Assembly (NCBI GenBank): GCA_036848175.1 | Contig: DAIUKO010000002.1 | Coordinates: forward strand, 1-64,000 | Direction of reading: 5' to 3' | Length of the DNA stretch: 64,000 bases | Source of the DNA: QHWF01 sp036848175 | GTDB taxonomy: Bacteria > Acidobacteriota > Vicinamibacteria > Vicinamibacterales > CAVVIG01 | In this document: positions 17,246 through 24,843 of the stretch, in pieces | Position numbering within the stretch: the stretch's first letter is position 1 | Layout: each line of letters opens with the position of its first letter | Position numbers and translations under genes: made by a program | The notes under the pieces: model-generated | Seen by the model: the letters and a program-made list of their open reading frames with translations, nothing else | Database searches by the model: none | Told to the model about the DNA's origin: nothing

Positions 17246-18426
17246 ATCGGGTTCTCCCCGCAGAACTCGGCCAGCCTGGCAACGGTCGCCCCGACGAGGT
17301 TGTCCGGTGTCGAGGCCCCTGACGTGAGGCCAATCCTCACAGCCCCTTCCGCCGGCAGCCATCCCGTCGTCGTCGTTTCCTCTTTCGAACCGATCGGCCG
17401 GTGCCGAATCTCCTGGGCCGACAGGAGACAGTCTGGATCGGCGATGTGGAACGTCGGACGCGAGCCGGCGCAGATCCGCGCGAGGTTCGTCGTGTTGCTG
17501 CTGTTGTAGCCGCCGATGACGATCATCAGGTCGACCGGTTTGTCGCGGAGCAGCGCGACAACCGCATCCTGGCGATCCTGCGTGGCGCTGCAGATCGTGT
17601 CGAACGCCTGGTAGTGTTCGGCGAGGTTGGCCTCGCCGTACCGTTCGACGATCGCGGCCCGGATGATCTCGCCGATTTCGAGCGACTCCGACATCAGCAT
17701 CGTCGTCTGATTCGCGAGGCCGATGCGCTGGAGGTCGCGTTCGAACTCGAAGCCGGGAGAGACGGCGTTCGCGAAGCGCGCGGTCAGATCGCCGGCCGTG
17801 CGACGTCCGCGAATGTGGTCGCACACCAGTTCGGTTTCGGTGCGATCGAGGACGACCAGGTATCTGCCGCCGTACTGGACAGCCTGTGACGCGGTCGCCT
17901 GTGTCTCCTCGTGCCAGACCTTGCCGTGAATGATCGACGTGTAGCCGCCTTCGGCATAGCGCCGGACGTTCTTCCAGACGTTCAGCACCGACCCGCACGT
18001 CGTGTCCACCAGCGTACACCCGCGCCGATCAAGGCGCTCGAGCATCGCGGACGTGACGCCGAAGGCGGGGAGGATCACCACGTCGTTGGCGCCGAGCCGA
18101 TCGATGGCGCCAGGATCGTCGCTCAGGAAGCGCACGCTCATCATGCGCAGCTTCTCGTTGACGTGGGGGTTGTGGATGATCTCGCCGGTGAGATAGACGT
18201 CACGATCCGGAAACCGCTCGCGGGTCTGGTAGGCGTAGTCGACCGCGCGATCGACGCCGTAGCAGAAGCCGAACTCGCGAGCGAGGTGCAGCGTCAGGCG
18301 CCCGGAGCGAAACGTGAAGTCCTCGGCCTTGATCCGATCGACGAGCGTGCTGTGATAGCTGTCGGCGAGCATGCCGGCGACGGCATGCTTCAGATCGAGG
18401 CCCTTGCGGAAGACAAGTGACGGCAT
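17242..18426 (-). CDS. ispH: 4-hydroxy-3-methylbut-2-enyl diphosphate reductase
   Basis: IspH (LytB) carries out the last step of the MEP isoprenoid pathway, reducing HMBPP to IPP and DMAPP with a 4Fe-4S cluster. The three cluster cysteines are visible: Cys55 in FGFCYGVDRAV, one in VDTTCGSVLNVWK and one in TICSATQDRQDA. The family glutamate and asparagine motifs (GEIIHNPHVNE, GGYNSSNT) are also present. At 394 residues it is the longer form, with an N-terminal extension of about 40 residues compared with the E. coli enzyme, as seen in cyanobacteria and plants. No other MEP gene is in the window. Confidence 0.95.
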   Translation of the reverse strand: MPSLVFRKGLDLKHAVAGMLADSYHSTLVDRIKAEDFTFRSGRLTLHLAREFGFCYGVDRAVDYAYQTRERFPDRDVYLTGEIIHNPHVNEKLRMMSVRFLSDDPGAIDRLGANDVVILPAFGVTSAMLERLDRRGCTLVDTTCGSVLNVWKNVRRYAEGGYTSIIHGKVWHEETQATASQAVQYGGRYLVVLDRTETELVCDHIRGRRTAGDLTARFANAVSPGFEFERDLQRIGLANQTTMLMSESLEIGEIIRAAIVERYGEANLAEHYQAFDTICSATQDRQDAVVALLRDKPVDLMIVIGGYNSSNTTNLARICAGSRPTFHIADPDCLLSAQEIRHRPIGSKEETTTTGWLPAEGAVRIGLTSGASTPDNLVGATVARLAEFCGENPI

Positions 18427-18443
18427 CAGGACTCGGCCTGATC

Positions 18444-19082
18444 TTACCGTCGATCGTAGATTTCGCGAACGTGAGGCGTGAACGCGTCGAAGGCGAGCAG
18501 CTCACGGGTGTGCGGCCGCTCGAGCGCGACTTCGAGGTCCGACAGAAACGCATCATCCTCGGCGACTGCGGCCTGATTGCTGCCGCGCGTCGCCACCGGC
18601 GCGAGGTATGCGGGCCGCGACGCGTCGGCGCTCCGCGCGACCGACGGCCGCGAGGAATGCAGGAGCGGATTCCATTCGTACGATGCGCCGAGGGCCACGC
18701 CGATGAACAAACCGGCCGCCGCCGCCGCGGCAATCCACCGCGGCGCGGTCCGGCCCGCCGAAGCCGTGATCGTTCGGCGCACGAGGCGACCGGGGAAGCT
18801 GATGACGCGCGCGGGGCGACCGACTTGTTCGAGACGACGCACGATCTGCTGGTGTTGGGCGCGCAGCCTCTCGGGTGTGAACACCGCATTCGCCTCGGAC
18901 TCGCCGTCAGTGCGGACCGACTCCATGAATCGCACGAGGTCCGCGTAGCGCTCGCTGCACGACGCACAGTCGGTCAGGTGTTCGGCCGCCGGCGGATCGA
19001 TCAACTCGCCGCTGCGCTCGGTGAGGTAACACTCGAAGAGCCGTTCGTCCTGGAGATGATACGGATGCCCGGGGAGGATCAC
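18444..19082 (-). CDS. Zinc-finger anti-sigma factor, membrane-anchored
   Basis: This 212-residue protein probably inhibits the ECF sigma factor encoded just upstream. It has His35, Cys39 and Cys42 in a zf-HC2 arrangement (HLTDCASCSERY), a membrane helix at about 113-131 (RWIAAAAAAGLFIGVALGA), and an outer domain of about 80 residues without a recognised family. The GTG start at 19082 overlaps the sigma stop as GTGA, so translation is coupled. Confidence 0.85.
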   Translation of the reverse strand: MILPGHPYHLQDERLFECYLTERSGELIDPPAAEHLTDCASCSERYADLVRFMESVRTDGESEANAVFTPERLRAQHQQIVRRLEQVGRPARVISFPGRLVRRTITASAGRTAPRWIAAAAAAGLFIGVALGASYEWNPLLHSSRPSVARSADASRPAYLAPVATRGSNQAAVAEDDAFLSDLEVALERPHTRELLAFDAFTPHVREIYDRR

Positions 19083-19771
19083 GGCTTGCCTCTCAGCAGC
19101 CCGCGCAGTTTGCGCGCGGCGCGGAACAAATGGACACGGACGGTGGATTCGTTCAGGCCTGTCATCGCGCTGATTTCTCGAGGCGTGCAGTCACCGTAGT
19201 GGCACAATGTGAACACCGTTCGTTGACGCCCGTCCAGTCGATCGATGGCCGCCGCCAGCTTGGCGCGGCGCTCCCGCGAGAGCAGCGCCCGCTCGGGATC
19301 GCCGACGCCGCCGCCCACGCTCGAGACCCGCGCTTCGTCGGCGCTGGAGACGTCATTGGATACGAACCAGCGGTCGCGCCGGGCGCGCGCCTTGCGGCGA
19401 TCGAGGCAGCCATTGATGAGAATCCGCGTGAACCAGACCTCGAACGGCCAGGTTTCGCGATACGACGTGATATGCGAAAAAACCTTGACGAAGGCGTCCT
19501 GGACCGCTTCGTCGGCTTCGGCCCCATCGCGCAGGTATTGATAGGCAATGCGCGATGCGCGACGCTGATGGAGCGCCACGAGCTCGCTGAACCGCTCGCG
19601 CGCGTCATCCATGTTCCCGTGCTCGACGAGCGTCCGAATCTCGATCGCGACCCGTGTGTCCTCGGAGACGTGCGCCGGCGCAGACCGTCGGTCCCGTGTC
19701 GCCGCAGAAGGCGCAGCGCCCGCGTCGAGGTCAACGGTCCCGGCGTCGCGAAGGTTCCGGACATCAGTCAT
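19079..19771 (-). CDS. ECF RNA polymerase sigma factor
   Basis: This is a second ECF sigma factor, of 230 residues. Region 2 lies at about 70-145 (YLRDGAEADEAVQDAFVKVFSH, then FEVWFTRILINGCLDRRK) and region 4 at about 170-225 (LDGRQRTVFTLCHYGDCTPREISAMTG is the start of its helix-turn-helix region). The first 50 or so residues are a charged, low-complexity lead, so the true start may be internal. It is divergent from pckA and coupled to its anti-sigma gene. A motif 6 bases upstream of the annotated start also occurs before the efflux block, which may mean autoregulation and a shared regulon. Confidence 0.9.
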   Translation of the reverse strand: MTDVRNLRDAGTVDLDAGAAPSAATRDRRSAPAHVSEDTRVAIEIRTLVEHGNMDDARERFSELVALHQRRASRIAYQYLRDGAEADEAVQDAFVKVFSHITSYRETWPFEVWFTRILINGCLDRRKARARRDRWFVSNDVSSADEARVSSVGGGVGDPERALLSRERRAKLAAAIDRLDGRQRTVFTLCHYGDCTPREISAMTGLNESTVRVHLFRAARKLRGLLRGKP

Positions 19772-19772
19772 A

Positions 19773-19805
19773 GAGGGATTACGATGCGTGACGACTGGTG
19801 TTTAC
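19773..19805 (-). promoter_or_regulatory. Candidate autoregulated ECF promoter
   Basis: On the minus strand GTAAA (19801-19805) is followed after 17 bases by CGTAATC (19777-19783), the same layout as at 16736-16768. If this is the promoter, the transcript would start at or inside the annotated ATG, so the message would be leaderless or the real start would lie downstream. Confidence 0.35.
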
Positions 19806-19830
19806 AGTTTACTGTAATTTAGCGTATGTT
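19801..19830 (+). promoter_or_regulatory. Candidate pckA promoter with palindromic operator
   Basis: TTTACA (19801-19806) and TATGTT (19825-19830) are 18 bases apart and fit a vegetative promoter. The perfect palindrome TTACAGT-TT-ACTGTAA (19802-19817) overlaps the -35 box, which is where a repressor would bind. It sits between the divergent sigma factor and pckA genes and could affect both. Confidence 0.5.
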
Positions 19831-19869
19831 GCTGGACCGTCGCATGTTAAGGAATCGCTGGAGCCAACG

Positions 19870-21459
19870 ATGAGCACTGAGGTAGAGCGGGGTCGCGCCC
19901 TCGATCGCGAAGGAATCCAGACCGATCGGGTGCGATGGAATCTCACCACGGCAGCGCTCTATGAAGAAGCCGTGCGCCGCGACGAAGCCGTCATTGCTGC
20001 CGAGGGTCCGTTGGCCTGCCGAACCGGCCAGCACACCGGACGTTCTCCGAACGACAAGTTCACGGTCCGTGAGCCGTCGAGCGAAGCCGCAATCGCCTGG
20101 GGCAAAGTCAACCGGCCAATGGAGCCGGCGCACTTCGATGTGCTGCATCGGGATCTGATCAGTTCGTTGACCGGCAAAGAGTTGTTTGTCCAGGATTGCT
20201 ACGCCGGCGCCGATTCGAAATATCGGCTCGCCGTCCGCATCATCACCGAGTTCGCCTGGCACAGCCTCTTCGTCCGCCACTTGTTCATCGTGGACGTCGA
20301 CCCGGCATCGCCGCACGTCCCGGAGTTCACGGTCATCGATTCGCCAAGCTTCAAGGCCGATCCCAAGCGTCACGGCACGAACTCGGACGTCGTCATCGCG
20401 GTGAACTTTGCGAAGAAGCTGGTCCTCGTCGGCGGCAGCAGCTACGCCGGCGAGATGAAGAAGTCGATCTTCTCGATCCTGAATTACCTGCTGCCGCTGC
20501 GGAACGTGTTGCCGATGCACTGCTCGGCGAACATCGGGCCGGCGGGCGACACGGCGCTGTTTTTCGGGCTTTCGGGCACCGGCAAGACGACGCTGTCGAG
20601 CGATCCCGAGCGCATGCTCATCGGCGACGACGAGCACGGCTGGAGCGATCGTGGAGTGTTCAACTTCGAGGGCGGCTGTTACGCGAAGACGATCCGGCTC
20701 TCGGCCGAGGCCGAGCCGCAGATCTACGCGACAACGCGGCGCTTCGGCACCGTGCTCGAAAACGTCGTCGTCGATCCCGAGACGCGCGAGCTGGACCTGG
20801 ACGACGATCGGCTGACGGAGAACACGCGCGCGGCGTACCCCATCCACTTTATCGACAACGCCGTCCCGTCGGGGCAGGGCGACCATCCACGAAACGTGGT
20901 GATGCTGACGGCGGATGCGTTCGGGGTGTTGCCGCCGATTTCACGTCTGACACCCGAAGGGGCGATGTACCACTTCCTTTCCGGCTACACCGCGAAAGTC
21001 GCCGGTACCGAGAAGGGCGTCACGGAACCAAAAGCGACGTTCAGTACGTGCTTCGGTGCGCCGTTCCTGCCGCTGCCGCCGAGCCGATACGCGACGATGC
21101 TCGGCGAGCGGATCGCGCAGCACGGGACCCGTGTGTGGCTGGTGAATACCGGTTGGACGGGCGGACCCTTCGGCGTCGGCCGCCGGATGAAGATCAGCTA
21201 TACGCGCGCCATGATTCGCGCCGCGCTCTCGGGCGCGCTCGACGCCGTGACCTACGAGCGTGACTCGATCTTCAATCTCGACGTCCCGACCAGCTGTCCC
21301 GGGGTGTCGGCCGAGGTTCTCAAGCCGCGCAATACGTGGGCGAACGGCGCCGACTACGATCAGCAGGCCCGCAAGCTCGCGCAGATGTTCGTCGAGAACT
21401 TCAACGCCTTCGAGGGCGGCGTCACTCCCGAGGTTCTCGCCGCCGGCCCGAACCTCTGA
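19870..21459 (+). CDS. pckA: Phosphoenolpyruvate carboxykinase (ATP)
   Basis: This cytoplasmic enzyme converts oxaloacetate and ATP to PEP, CO2 and ADP, the first step of gluconeogenesis. It has 529 residues, the normal ATP-type length. Diagnostic motifs are RTGQHTGRSPNDKF near the N-terminus, the kinase P-loop GLSGTGKTTLS, the metal-binding IGDDEHGWSD, and FNFEGGCYAK. The start at 19870 is chosen for its GGAG 8 bases upstream and its fit to the family N-terminus; a longer frame to 19798 lacks both. Its stop overlaps the gatB start as TGATG, so the two are probably translated from one message. Confidence 0.96.
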   Translation: MSTEVERGRALDREGIQTDRVRWNLTTAALYEEAVRRDEAVIAAEGPLACRTGQHTGRSPNDKFTVREPSSEAAIAWGKVNRPMEPAHFDVLHRDLISSLTGKELFVQDCYAGADSKYRLAVRIITEFAWHSLFVRHLFIVDVDPASPHVPEFTVIDSPSFKADPKRHGTNSDVVIAVNFAKKLVLVGGSSYAGEMKKSIFSILNYLLPLRNVLPMHCSANIGPAGDTALFFGLSGTGKTTLSSDPERMLIGDDEHGWSDRGVFNFEGGCYAKTIRLSAEAEPQIYATTRRFGTVLENVVVDPETRELDLDDDRLTENTRAAYPIHFIDNAVPSGQGDHPRNVVMLTADAFGVLPPISRLTPEGAMYHFLSGYTAKVAGTEKGVTEPKATFSTCFGAPFLPLPPSRYATMLGERIAQHGTRVWLVNTGWTGGPFGVGRRMKISYTRAMIRAALSGALDAVTYERDSIFNLDVPTSCPGVSAEVLKPRNTWANGADYDQQARKLAQMFVENFNAFEGGVTPEVLAAGPNL

Positions 21460-22874
21460 TGGAGTACGAGGCGGTCATTGGGCTTGAAATCCACGCCCAG
21501 CTCCTGACCGCCTCAAAAATCTTCTGCGGCTGCAGCACCGCGTTCGGCGCCCCGCCGAACACGCACGTGTGTCCCGTCTGCCTGGGCCTGCCGGGTGCGC
21601 TGCCGGTGCTGAACCGCGCCGCCGTCGACGATGCGATCCGCGCCGCGCTGGCGCTCGGCTGCACCATCCACGAGCGATCGATCTTCGCGCGCAAGAATTA
21701 CTTCTACCCCGACCTGCCGAAGGGCTACCAGATTTCTCAGTACGAACAGCCGCTGGCCACCGGCGGCGAGATGGACGGCGTCGGCATCATCCGTATCCAC
21801 CTCGAAGAAGACGCCGGCAAGTCGCTGCACGAAGGGTTCGCCGACTCCGATCGCAAGACGTACGTCGACTTCAACCGAAGCGGCGTGCCGTTGATTGAGA
21901 TTGTGACGAAGCCGGACCTGCGGTCGGCGGCGAGCGCCGCCGAGTTCTTCAGCCGGCTGCGCACCGTGCTCGTATGGCTCGGCGTCAACGACGGCAACAT
22001 GGAAGAGGGCAGCCTACGCTGCGATGCGAACGTCTCGGTGCGGCCTGCCCGATCGCAGACGCTCGGCACGAAAGCCGAGGTGAAGAATCTCAATTCGTTT
22101 CGATTCCTGCAGAAAGCGCTCGAGCATGAGATCGCCCGGCAGATCGAAGTGATCGACGACGGCGGCCGGATCGTGCAGGAGACGCGACTCTGGGATCCAG
22201 ACGCCGGGCGGACGGTGTCGATGCGGAGCAAGGAAGAAGCGCACGACTACCGGTATTTTCCCGAGCCGGATCTTCCGCCGGTTGTTGTGAGCGCCGATCG
22301 GGTGGCGAGCATCCGCGCGGCGATGCCCGAGCTGCCGGATGCGCGCCGCCGCCGCTTCGTCGAGCAATACGCGCTGCCGGAGTACGACGCGGGCCAGCTC
22401 ACGCAGTCGCGGGCGGTCGCCGACTATTTCGAATCGACGGTCGCGGCCGGCGCGCCGGCCAAGCTCGCGAGCAACTGGATCATGGGTGAGCTCGCGCGGA
22501 AGCTCAACGAAGCCGGCCGCAGCATCGACGCCTCGCCGCTCGCCGCAAGCCGGCTCGCGGGTCTTATCGCGCTCGTCAGCAACGGCACGATCAGCGGATC
22601 GATCGCGAAAGATGTCTTCGAGAAGATGTTCACATCGGGCCGAGCGGCGGACGAGATCGTCGCGGCCGAAGGGCTGAGGCAGATCGACGACGAATCGCAG
22701 ATCGTCGGTTTGATCGCCGGCGTGCTGTCTCAACACGCCGATGCGGTCGCGCAATATCGCGGAGGGAAGACGACGACGTTCGGCTTTCTCGTCGGGCAGG
22801 TGATGAAGGCGACAGCGGGCAAAGCGAACCCCAAGCGCGTCAACGAACTGCTCAAGCGGGCGCTTGAAACGTGA
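21459..22874 (+). CDS. gatB: Asp/Glu-tRNA amidotransferase subunit B
   Basis: GatB is the kinase and tRNA-binding subunit of GatCAB, which converts Glu-tRNA(Gln) and Asp-tRNA(Asn) to the amidated forms. The start MEYEAVIGLEIHAQL is the family N-terminus. Zinc-binding cysteines appear in FCGC and VCPVC, and the C-terminal YqeY-like tRNA-binding domain ends with KANPKRVNELLKRAL. At 471 residues it is full length. gatA and gatC are not in this window. Its ATG overlaps the pckA stop. Confidence 0.95.
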   Translation: MEYEAVIGLEIHAQLLTASKIFCGCSTAFGAPPNTHVCPVCLGLPGALPVLNRAAVDDAIRAALALGCTIHERSIFARKNYFYPDLPKGYQISQYEQPLATGGEMDGVGIIRIHLEEDAGKSLHEGFADSDRKTYVDFNRSGVPLIEIVTKPDLRSAASAAEFFSRLRTVLVWLGVNDGNMEEGSLRCDANVSVRPARSQTLGTKAEVKNLNSFRFLQKALEHEIARQIEVIDDGGRIVQETRLWDPDAGRTVSMRSKEEAHDYRYFPEPDLPPVVVSADRVASIRAAMPELPDARRRRFVEQYALPEYDAGQLTQSRAVADYFESTVAAGAPAKLASNWIMGELARKLNEAGRSIDASPLAASRLAGLIALVSNGTISGSIAKDVFEKMFTSGRAADEIVAAEGLRQIDDESQIVGLIAGVLSQHADAVAQYRGGKTTTFGFLVGQVMKATAGKANPKRVNELLKRALET

Positions 22875-22922
22875 TAGAATTTGGCACACTTCTCGCGACG
22901 ATCGGGAGTCAGAACTCGCGAT

Positions 22923-23582
22923 TTGATCGAAACCTTCCACCTATCGAAGCTCTACAGCCGCGGCGTTTACGCGCTGCGCGATCTCACGATCAGCGTCGAC
23001 AAAGGCGAATTCATCTTCCTGACCGGCCCCAGCGGCGCCGGGAAGTCGACATTCCTCCGTTTATTGCTCCGCGAAGATTTGCCGAGCGAGGGCGAACTGA
23101 AAGTGCTCGGCCGCGATTTGAATGCGCTGCGCCCGGCTCAGATCCAAACGTATCGCCGCAGCGTCGGTTTCGTGTTTCAGGACTTCCGGCTGATCCCGCG
23201 CTTCACCGTGTTTCAGAACGTCGCGTTCGTCATGCGCGTGCTCGGGCTGCCGCTGGCCACCCAGCAACGGAAGACGTTCCAGGTGCTCAAGTGGGTCGGA
23301 CTGCAGCATCGGATGAACGCGTTTCCGGAGGAAATGTCCGGCGGCGAGCAGCAGCGGATTGCGATTGCGCGCGCGTTGGTCAACGATCCCCAGTTGGTCC
23401 TCGCCGATGAGCCGACCGGCAACCTCGATCCCGACCTCTCGCTCGAGATCATGAATCTGTTCCGAGAAATCAACGCGCGCGGCACGACGGTCGTCGTCGC
23501 CACGCACGATCGCGAGCTGATCAGACGAGTCGGCCGTCGGGCGATCACGCTCGATCACGGCCGCATCGTCGAGGTGGCGTGA
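22923..23582 (+). CDS. ftsE: Cell division ATP-binding protein FtsE
   Basis: FtsE is the ATPase of FtsEX, which couples septal ring constriction to peptidoglycan hydrolase activation. Walker A (GPSGAGKST), the signature MSGGEQQR and Walker B (LVLADEP) are intact. I start it at the TTG at 22923, because MIETFHLSKLYSRGVYALRD matches the family N-terminus, and the 219 residues fit the usual 220. A longer frame from TTG 22881 adds 14 residues with no family match. The gene lies 48 bases after gatB, and its stop overlaps the ftsX start. Confidence 0.93.
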   Translation: MIETFHLSKLYSRGVYALRDLTISVDKGEFIFLTGPSGAGKSTFLRLLLREDLPSEGELKVLGRDLNALRPAQIQTYRRSVGFVFQDFRLIPRFTVFQNVAFVMRVLGLPLATQQRKTFQVLKWVGLQHRMNAFPEEMSGGEQQRIAIARALVNDPQLVLADEPTGNLDPDLSLEIMNLFREINARGTTVVVATHDRELIRRVGRRAITLDHGRIVEVA

Positions 23583-24469
23583 TGCTTCGCGCGATCGGCT
23601 ATGCGTTCGACGAAGCGATTCGCAGCCTCTGGCGCGGACGCCAGTCCGGCATCCTGTCGACGCTGACCATCGCGCTCGCGTTGTTCGTCCTCGGCGGGTT
23701 TCTCCTGGTCACCGCGAATCTGGAACGGCTTGGCGCCGAATGGAGCAACGCCGCGGAGATGTCCGTTTATCTGAAGGACGACGTCACCCAGGACCAGCGC
23801 CGCGCGATCGAATCGCTGCTGGCGCCGGGCGACCTCGTCGCGTCGCACGAGTACGTGTCGAAAGCCGATGCGCTCGGCCGGTTCAAGCAGACGTTCACCG
23901 ATCTGTCGACGGCCGTTGACACGCTTGGGGACAATCCGCTGCCCGCCTCGTACGAAGTGCGGCTGCGGACCGGTCCGTCCGCGCAGACGGCAGTGGATGC
24001 GCTCGGCGCGCAGCTTCGCCAGACGCCGGGCGTCGCGGACGTCCGCTACGATCGGCAGTGGCTGAATCGCGTCCTGTCGGCAATCACGGTCATTCGCGGC
24101 GCCGGTCTCGTGCTCGCGGCGATTCTCACGATCGCGGCCGCGCTGACGGTCGCCAACGTCGTCCGGCTCGCGCTGTTCGCGCGGCGCGACGAGCTCGACA
24201 TCATGCAGTTGGTCGGCGCACCGCAGGCGTACATCCGCGGTCCGTTCGTGATGGAGGGTGTGCTGCAGGGCGGCATCGGTGCGATGCTGGCCCTCGCGGT
24301 GCTGTCGATAGCCTTCTTTGCGCTGCGGTCACGGTATCTGGTCCCGCTGGCTTCGGCCGTCAATCTGTCGTCGATTCGCTTTCTTCCGTGGGAACTCTGC
24401 CTTTTCGTCGTGATCGGCGGGATGGCGGTTGGGTGCCTGGGTGGATTGGTCGCGGCGTGGAATCGTTAA
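23582..24469 (+). CDS. ftsX: Cell division permease FtsX
   Basis: FtsX is the membrane subunit of FtsEX. The order is a short cytoplasmic N-terminus, TM1 (about 20-45, LSTLTIALALFVLGGFLLVT), an extracytoplasmic domain (about 50-165) and three C-terminal membrane helices in the FtsX fold (TM2 near VIRGAGLVLAAILTIAAALT). It has 295 residues. The ATG at 23582 overlaps the ftsE stop (TGATG). Peptidoglycan hydrolase partners such as EnvC are not encoded nearby. Confidence 0.93.
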   Translation: MLRAIGYAFDEAIRSLWRGRQSGILSTLTIALALFVLGGFLLVTANLERLGAEWSNAAEMSVYLKDDVTQDQRRAIESLLAPGDLVASHEYVSKADALGRFKQTFTDLSTAVDTLGDNPLPASYEVRLRTGPSAQTAVDALGAQLRQTPGVADVRYDRQWLNRVLSAITVIRGAGLVLAAILTIAAALTVANVVRLALFARRDELDIMQLVGAPQAYIRGPFVMEGVLQGGIGAMLALAVLSIAFFALRSRYLVPLASAVNLSSIRFLPWELCLFVVIGGMAVGCLGGLVAAWNR

Positions 24470-24490
24470 CCTCGTCAGAATGACACAATC

Positions 24491-24520
24491 TTGACATCAG
24501 TTTTTCATCGGATTTACACT
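24491..24520 (+). promoter_or_regulatory. Vegetative promoter of the 94-residue gene
   Basis: TTGACA (24491-24496) is a perfect -35 box. TACACT (24515-24520) follows after 18 bases. The start codon of the next gene lies 38 bases beyond the -10 box. Confidence 0.7.
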
Positions 24521-24558
24521 GGGAGTCGATCAATCCCACAATCATCTCGAGGGCCGGT

Positions 24559-24843
24559 ATGCCACGCTTCGTGAGCGATTCGAGGCCGATCAGCGCGACA
24601 CACCCGATCATCGAGTTTTACAGACAGGAATTCCTCAAACATCGTCGCTGCCTGCAGCAGCAGCGACCGTATTATTCAGAAAGCGCCATCAGCGATGTGG
24701 AAATGGCGCTCACCAAGATCATCAACCAGCTCGAACAACTCTCCACTCAAGACAACGCCCCCCAATTGGTCAGCTCGCTCCTGAAGAAGTTTGACGTCGT
24801 GACCGGCTTGTCGGCCTGGTCGGATCCCAAGCACACCCACTGA
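24559..24843 (+). CDS. Small soluble protein of unknown function
   Basis: A 94-residue, mostly helical protein without signal peptide or membrane segment. The middle (about 20-75, HPIIEFYRQEFLKHRRCLQQ and onward) looks like two or three amphipathic helices. I recognise no family. It has its own good promoter, and its stop codon overlaps the likely start of the glycerate kinase gene (CTGA), which suggests coupling. Confidence 0.72.
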   Translation: MPRFVSDSRPISATHPIIEFYRQEFLKHRRCLQQQRPYYSESAISDVEMALTKIINQLEQLSTQDNAPQLVSSLLKKFDVVTGLSAWSDPKHTH

